From NCBI GenBank assembly GCA_964016875.1, contig OZ024724.1:8604501-8668500 (forward strand): a DNA stretch of 64,000 bases, given 5' to 3'. This document shows positions 57,805 to 64,000 of this stretch, piece by piece. The notes under the pieces were generated by a model. That model had not been told where the DNA came from. It was given only the letters and a program-made list of their open reading frames with translations, and did not search any database. Numbering within the stretch: position 1 is the stretch's first letter; the number at the start of each line of letters is the position of its first letter. The position numbers were made by a program, and so were the translations under genes. The stretch comes from Fallopia convolvulus. Lineage: Eukaryota > Streptophyta > Magnoliopsida > Caryophyllales > Polygonaceae.

Positions 57805-59240
57805 TGACATGTTTATGTTAGTGATGACAAGTGATAATTTTTTATGACAATTTGATTTTTTTAGTGATGACAACTATTTTTATGCGGTGATGACAACTAT
57901 TTTTATGTGGTGATGAGATTTGATGCCAACTATTTTTTGTGATGATGATAAAAACGAACAAACTTTAAGTGATAACACTTGATGACGGTTGTTTGTTTTC
58001 AAGACCCTTTGATGACAAATTAATCGAGCCGTCATCAAATAGCTATTTGATGATAATTGATGACAATCGAACCGTCATTAAATAGCTATGATGATTGATG
58101 ACAATCGAACCGTCATCAAGTAGAGATGACATTTGTGATGATAGTTTATGACAATCAAACTGTCATTAAGTAGTGATGACAGTTTATGAAAAAGTGATGA
58201 CAATTTACAAAAAAGACAATTTTTTGATTATACAAGAAAAAATTATAATTTGTGATGACAACTTTTTGATGATGACACATATTTGTTGACATTAAAAAAC
58301 TATAATTTGTGATGATATGTTTTTTATGTGTGATGACGATTGTTTTTAGGTGGTTGAATGTCTTTGATGGTACTTTTTGTCATCAAAAAATTGTGATGAC
58401 GGTGATCAAAAATTGTGATGACATTGATGACGGTGATGAAAGTAAGTGATGACGGTGAAAAAAATATGTGTCATCAAATGCGTTGACGATACATATTTAA
58501 TGAAACTAGAAAAAATTTGTATGTGATGACACATATTTGATGACAGTAAAAATTAAACGTGATGATAAATATTTGAAGACAACTTTGTTTTCTTATTTGT
58601 GATGATGGTTGTTTTGATGATACTTGTGATGATAGTTCATGCAATCAAACTATCATCAAGTAGTGATGACAGTTGATGACGGTTTTAATCGTGTCATCAA
58701 TAATTTTTTGTTGACACTTTTAAGTGGTGACACATACTTGATGACACTAGAAAAAAAATTGTATGTGATGACAATATTTGATGATGCTAAAAAATTAAAC
58801 GTGATGATACATATTTCATGACAACCTTGTTTTTATGTGTGATGACGGTTGTTTTTATGTGGAAAAATTGTGATGACAGTGATGACGGTTGATTTTATGT
58901 TTTTGAATGCCTTTGATGATACTTTTTGTTATAAAAAAAAGTGACATCAAAACATTTTTATTACACTTTTTACATTTTATTACACTTTTTGTCATCAAAA
59001 AATTGTGATGATGGTGATAAAAAATTGTGATGACGGTGATAAAATTGTGATGACAGTGATGACGGTTGTTTTATGTGGTTGAATGCCTTTGATGATACTT
59101 TTTGTCATAAAAAAGTGTCATTAAGACATTCTGATGACACTTTTTACCTTTTATTACACTTTTTGTCATCAAAAAATTGTGATGACGGTGAAAAAAATTG
59201 TGATGACAGTTATGAATGTGATGACATTGATGATTGTGAT
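57805..59240 (+). repeat. TGATGAC-rich repeat region
   Basis: Several dozen copies of TGATGAC or GTGATGA with irregular 8-40 bp spacing, a minority as GTCATCA. Longer phrases recur, e.g. GTGATGACGGTTGTTTTTATGT, ATGCCTTTGATGATACTTTT and ACTAGAAAAAA then TTGTATGTGATGACA. Such dense directional motifs are typical of the subterminal regions of CACTA elements, but I see no complete CACTA terminus. Confidence 0.75.
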
Positions 59241-59242
59241 GA

Positions 59243-59310
59243 TGGTCAACGCCGGTCAACGGTCGGTCAACGACCGAGTCAACTCGGTCAACAACCAAGT
59301 CAACTCGGTG
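59243..59310 (+). repeat. GGTCAAC/AGTCAAC short repeat cluster
   Basis: GGTCAACG or a close variant occurs about seven times in 65 bp, partly as inverted CGGTCAACGACCG-like pairs. A G-rich run follows. Confidence 0.75.
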
Positions 59311-60094
59311 GGAGTGGGGTGGGGGGTGGATGATGGAGGGTTTTGATATTTACCTAATTTTCACACTCCTAAATATCCACCTAATTGGGTTTTTTTTTTC
59401 TATTTACTTATCCTTAATTTATTTTATAATATTTTTTTCTAATTTAATGCTCTTCTTCTACCTCCCTCCACTACTCACATCTACCCCAGATCCAACCACT
59501 AGATTTCCAAATCTAACCACTCCTTTGACTTTTTAAATCTCAACAATACCCTTAATCCTAGTGTTGCCCTCTTCTTCTCCGATGCTGCTTTCGCCATCGA
59601 TTTGCGTCACCTTACAAGTGGAGATTTTTCGCCGGTGGCAGTAGATCGAGGTTGGTTGTGTTTGGTGTGGTTGTGGCTCGTATTGGATGCTGAATAATTC
59701 ATCGAATAATTGAAATTATGAGAGTGTTGTATATGATAGTGAGTTAATTTGGAATCAGATTTGGGTGGTTGGAACTGGGCATTTACAAATGATATATAGT
59801 GATTTGATTTGGACAAATTCAGATTTGGAAATTTTGGGAGGTTGGTTGTAGTTGGAGGTGGGAAAGAGTAAAATCGTGTTTTGTTGATATCGGGGGTAAA
59901 TAATGGAAAAAATTTCAAGCTTATACTTGTTAAGCTCCTTAAGCTGGGGGAGGGAGCGTGTAAAATTAGGCTTGATTCAGCTCAGCCAAGCTCCACAAGC
60001 TGGTGATTCAATTGCTGCGCCGAACATCACTCAGTAGCTTGCCATTTTCAGTTCATCTGCATTAAGCTTTGTTCAGTCAATACCGAATGGAGCC
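59311..60094. other. right part of the Harbinger-like element
   Basis: No recognised protein. AGCTCC/AAGCTTG-rich text from 59930 leads into the right TIR. Confidence 0.35.
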
Positions 60095-60097
60095 TAA

Positions 60098-62034
60098 ATA
60101 AGTCTCAAGCAATATTGCAAGAAAAGATGTCAAACTTGAAGCACAAGTAAAACATAAAGTATGTTTTAGTTCCAATACAAGTAGACACTAAAACACAAGT
60201 AAATAATACTTGTGTTGCAATCTAAGTACTCCTTGCTTAGCAAGGAATAAAATACTGTAACACCCCTATTTTACAACATTGGGTATTACCGCCAGTGACC
60301 TCGGATTTTACCGTCCAAAGTCACCCAAGGCTTTTAGAATGATATTAAAATTTATAAAATGCGGAAATTGACATTTAATTAAATGTAATTAAAGATGAAA
60401 TTGACCAAAAGCGGAATTTTATTTATTGATAAGAACTTTCGTTCATTACATTGGGAGTCGTTTTACAAATGAGGAAGCAGCGGAAAGTAAAGCCTATTTA
60501 GAAAGGGTATAGAATACGTAATCTAAAATTTACAAGTATGTTTTTCCAAGACAACCCTTGTGATGATGATTTGCTTGGTTTTTAAAAATGGAAAGAGCTA
60601 TTGCACTATCTTCGGAATGCCTTGCTCTTATGAGAATTCCTTCCTTCCTTCGATGTCGTCTTGCCTTGGCCTTCAATCCTCGCCTAACGTTTCTTGAACC
60701 TTCTAGACTTCGTCTTCAAGACTTCGGTGTACATTCCTACAGTCTGGCATTTGTCGTGAAGGGCGAGAAATACCAGACAAAAATGCAAAAGTGGGGAATT
60801 AGTCTAAGGAGACTAAGCAAGCGGGAACGGAACTTCCCAAAGGTATTTCGGTAATTCAAGTGATAATGAGGAAGATATTAACGGGTTGTGTTTTAGGATA
60901 ATGTTTATTTATGTGGGGTTTAACGGTACGAAGGAGAGCGTATCTCAAGCGGAGATAGCTCGATAATTGGGAGAAGAGCTACTAAATTGTAGGCCTTTTT
61001 TAGCATCGAGAATAAAAGATATGTTGGGAACATTATTAATTCAAACGAGTTAAAAACCTCTCGCGCCCTGAGCGGGCCGAGTGCCAGATCGATCATTTGA
61101 GATCGGTCTGATTTTAATATCTTAAATGTGCATTGGCACTTATGTAGCGTATTTGATTTAGTGATTTTAAAAAGGGTGGGAATTCGGTGAGCCTGATCCA
61201 CCAAGGGAAACCCAGTTTCCCGGCACTTAGCTAGAGTGCGCACATCCCTCCTTGCAATCGGAGCGGATGAGATCATGATCCCGAAAGTCGTACTTCAAAC
61301 ACGTAGGCACTTACGACTTAGAAGGGTTATATAGAGGCGTCGGTTATTCTGCACCCCTTACTAGTTCATTCAACGTGGATCTCTGAACGAGTCCATAAAC
61401 AACCAAAGCCATAATCACACTAGCATAAATATTCCTATGAGATAATAATAGCGAACTATACTAACAAAGGTCGTTATATCTAACAATCGATATTTCCTAG
61501 GTTCATTCGTTACTTAGCACACAATTTGTTCCCAACATCGAGAATTTCATGGAAACAAATTTAAAAGGTCACAAGGGGAAAAATCCACTTGCCTTAGCTT
61601 TTACGATGGTGTACGAACGAACGAACGGAAATCGTCGACTTTACTCGGGACGGAGACTCGACCTATCGACACGAGAGGTACGAACGAACTTTAATAAGAA
61701 TTTCTTTAATTCTTCTAAAGTTTTAAAATATCTCTTATATACTATTTATAAGAGAATTAATTTCTAAATTATTATAATAATAATTTTGGTGGAGATGAAT
61801 AAAATAATAATATTCCTTATTATTATTTTATATTGGTAATATCCTTGTATTTCTTATAAATTCTTTATTTGAATTTAATTATTATTATCCTTTGAAGATC
61901 AAGGTTTAGTAATATTCAAATTATTAAATACTCATTACTTAAGGTTGATATTCCTTTTATTATTTTCTGTTATAACCAAGCAATGATAATATTTTTATAT
62001 AATCATTAAGATATAGTTTCCATAACTATATGAA
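60098..62034. other. unresolved region, possible LTR start at 60257
   Basis: TGTAACACCCCTATTTTACA at about 60257 resembles the 5' end of Gypsy/TRIM LTRs. No matching end or second copy was found. The rest has mixed GC and no confident gene. The frame at 61549-61767 is unrecognised. Any gene call here would be a guess. Confidence 0.25.
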
Positions 62035-62813
62035 GGGTCCGTTTGGATGACATCGTTTATGCTTTATAAATTATAGTTTATGCTTTATACAACTCACTAT
62101 TCACAAACGCTGTTTTCATCTTCCCCCAATTCTTTATTAACAGTAACCCATCTTTCCCAACAAACCCTTTCTCTCTCCAATGTACAGTCTTCATCTTCTC
62201 TCTCCATCTGTCACTCAATCTACTGAATCTTCTTCAAATTGAATCCCCAAAAAACTCAATTTACACTGGTTCCACTTGATTTCTTGTTTCTGGATTCTCA
62301 AATTAAAGCCCCAACGAAAACGACTCTTTCAGAGATCTGTTGATGTCATCTCAGACTTGGAGCTCGACTTTGTCACCACTCCACTCTCTTCCTTCTTCTT
62401 TTGCATTGTGCTCCATTTAATTTATTTATTTTCAGAATTTGTGCTCTATTTAATGTTATTGTCCTCTTCTTAATCCTGTCATTACTCCCATTTCAAAAAA
62501 TTCAGATCTAAATCCCCAACAAAAAGATGTGTTTGGCTAGGGTTTAATTCGAATGGAGACGGGGCAAAACGGTGTGGCTTTTGAAGTCGTCGCCGGTCAA
62601 ATTGAAATTGGCGGCGTCGTGCTCCAAAGTTATCAGGAGAAAACTCAAAGGAGTGGGATATGGGAGAGTTAACGTCTCTTTTGGTATATTTTACCATTAA
62701 TGTTAAATCATAAAAGTTTTAGAATGTTCAACCAAACAACTTTTCTAAATAGTAAAGTTTATAAATCATAAACAATATTTTATAAACTATAAACAGGTAA
62801 TCCAAACGGACCC
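62035..62813. mobile_element. TIR element, 779 bp, superfamily uncertain
   Basis: Inverted ends GGGTCCGTTTGGATGAC and (reverse complement) GGGTCCGTTTGGATTAC, followed by TTTAT-rich subterminal text on both sides. A 3-bp GAA direct repeat flanks it (62032-62034 and 62814-62816). End style suits PIF/Harbinger MITEs, though GAA is not the usual TWA. The internal frames are unrecognised. Confidence 0.7.
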
Positions 62814-64000
62814 GAAATATTATTTTTATAAAACTCAACTTAGGGTGTGAAAAGCCTAAAATATCCTTGTAGTTGAATATCTTTTATTTTCCCATATTAA
62901 TATCCTTTTACCCAACTTAATCATATAATATCTTTTTAAATACTAGAATATACCTTTATTATTTTATCCTCTTATCATGCTTACATTAAGAAGACATGTA
63001 ATATTTTTTGTAAGGATACTCATATTCTATTAAGTCCTTTTTCTAGTGCTTTCCTTATGTGGAAAAAAAATTCCAATTACTTGATATAGCATACTTTCCA
63101 TGTATGAGAGATAATAATAATAAATTCTATTATTTAATCAATTAAGCTCTAAGTAAGGTAAACATATTATTTATATTATAATTTTTCAAGTACATAAACT
63201 CATATTTTAAATTCCATGTTTTTATTTAACAATCTTCTCATATCTATTATATTGTTTTTCTTTATATAGAAATACATGTAAATTAACTAATATAACTTTT
63301 TAGTCTTCAACTTATTCTTATTAAATTATCTTATGATAAAATATCCTATTAATATTATTTTCAAGCTTATAAAAGGATTTAAGAGACATGCAAGTCTATT
63401 TTCTTTTTAATATAGTTCTTATTTTAATAACTCCCTTTTATCATAATATATTCCTTTAATCATTAAATTAAAAACACAACCAAGTTAATATATATATATA
63501 TATATATATATTTGAAATCATTCTTTATATGGTCAAAAGTTATTCATATTATTCTTATAATTTTATTGGAATTTATTTAATGACTTACCAACATTATTTC
63601 CTATTATAATAATTCACTTATGATATTGATCCTATTTATTTACATAATTATTAAATACATGTAAAAAATTATATTATAAAAGATAAAAAAATAAAAACAC
63701 GAGTCGGAAAAATATACCGAGCGATAACGGGACGGAATGGGCACGGATTTCGAGATGAACGAGGTTGGGCTTCTCCTTTCTCTTTTACTCTTAAAAAAAA
63801 TCTGATGGGCTAATGAAATGCACATGTGCCAAATTAAAACCTCAGCCCAAAAATCAACCAAGGGCCCAAGAGATCCCACCTCCTTCTTTCTTCCTTCTTC
63901 TTACGTGGATAGAACCAGAGGTATACAGGACGGAACGACGATGGACATCAGGGCGAGGGGCGGCTCAGCGACGGACCTCCGGCGGTCTCCTGGGCGGGCA
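62814..64000. other. AT-rich region and GC-rich window end
   Basis: Strongly AT-rich to 63660, then CpG-rich. From 63941 an ATG opens a frame (MDIRARGGSATDLRRSPGRA) that runs off the window. It might be the start of a gene or of a retroelement; too short to call. Confidence 0.25.
63488..63511. repeat. (TA)n microsatellite
   Basis: About 12 TA dinucleotides in an AT-rich context. Confidence 0.9.

Larger units (their letters stand above)
55771..60094. mobile_element. PIF/Harbinger-like element carrying gene fragments, 4.3 kb
   Basis: Inverted ends GGCTCCGTTCGGTA (left) and GGCTCCATTCGGTA (right, reverse complement) match at 13 of 14 positions. They are flanked by TAA (55768-55770 and 60095-60097), the TWA target class of PIF/Harbinger. 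AGCTGGAGCTGAAGCTG-like words lie just inside the left end, and related AGCT words inside the right. No transposase is recognised. The interior holds exon-like pieces of two plant genes, a Stowaway and a TGATGAC-repeat region, so it is non-autonomous and composite. A chance pairing of two unrelated ends is possible. Confidence 0.6.

Overview
The window is nuclear DNA from a flowering plant, most likely a eudicot. Spliced genes with GT/AG introns sit in AT-rich DNA crowded with retrotransposons, LINEs, SINEs, MITEs, Helitron ends and a Mutator-like element. The species cannot be named from the sequence. All exon joins are read by eye from splice sites, reading phase and family similarity.

Layout: 139-316 is the last exon of an unrecognised + strand gene, followed by a Copia gag relic. 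At 1485-3184 (-) is D27 (beta-carotene isomerase, strigolactone pathway) in five exons. About 3.8-6.5 kb is Helitron-like. About 6.73-17.45 kb is a composite Mutator-like element with convergent genes: a ULP1-type cysteine protease (+, 7070-12890) and a FAR1/MURA transposase (-, 13589-16474) broken in its DNA-binding domain. A 21-bp minisatellite fills most long introns of both genes and the gap between them. From 17.8 to 21.4 kb come a MULE-type MITE, two SINEs, a LINE scrap and a Stowaway. At 21.4-30.3 kb a LINE relic is split by a 7.67-kb non-autonomous LTR retrotransposon (21753-29426, TSD TTATG) and by a hAT-type MITE (29561-30015, TSD TATGGAAG).

At 33.0-33.2 kb (-) is a MIR166 hairpin with a TATA box upstream. 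At 35238-36557 a Cassandra-type TRIM with 5S rRNA-like LTRs has grown to five LTRs between one pair of CAGAT target repeats; a diverged duplicate at 34.2-34.6 kb preserves the empty site. A decayed Copia element with heat-shock-element-like repeats lies at 38.4-41.2 kb, followed by a 2-kb tandem array of double hairpins (41.3-43.2 kb).

At 44106-54097 (-) is NRPE1, the largest subunit of RNA polymerase V, in 18 exons predicting 1,614 residues. At 55771-60094 is a PIF/Harbinger-like element (TIRs plus TAA TSD) holding an alcohol-dehydrogenase-like exon, a possible armadillo-type exon, a Stowaway and about 1.4 kb of TGATGAC repeats. The rest is AT-rich transposon debris.

The host genes are D27 (plastid hormone precursor), MIR166 (HD-ZIP III regulator) and NRPE1 (RNA-directed DNA methylation). 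They are not an operon. It is notable that the Pol V gene, whose product helps silence transposons, sits among so many of them.
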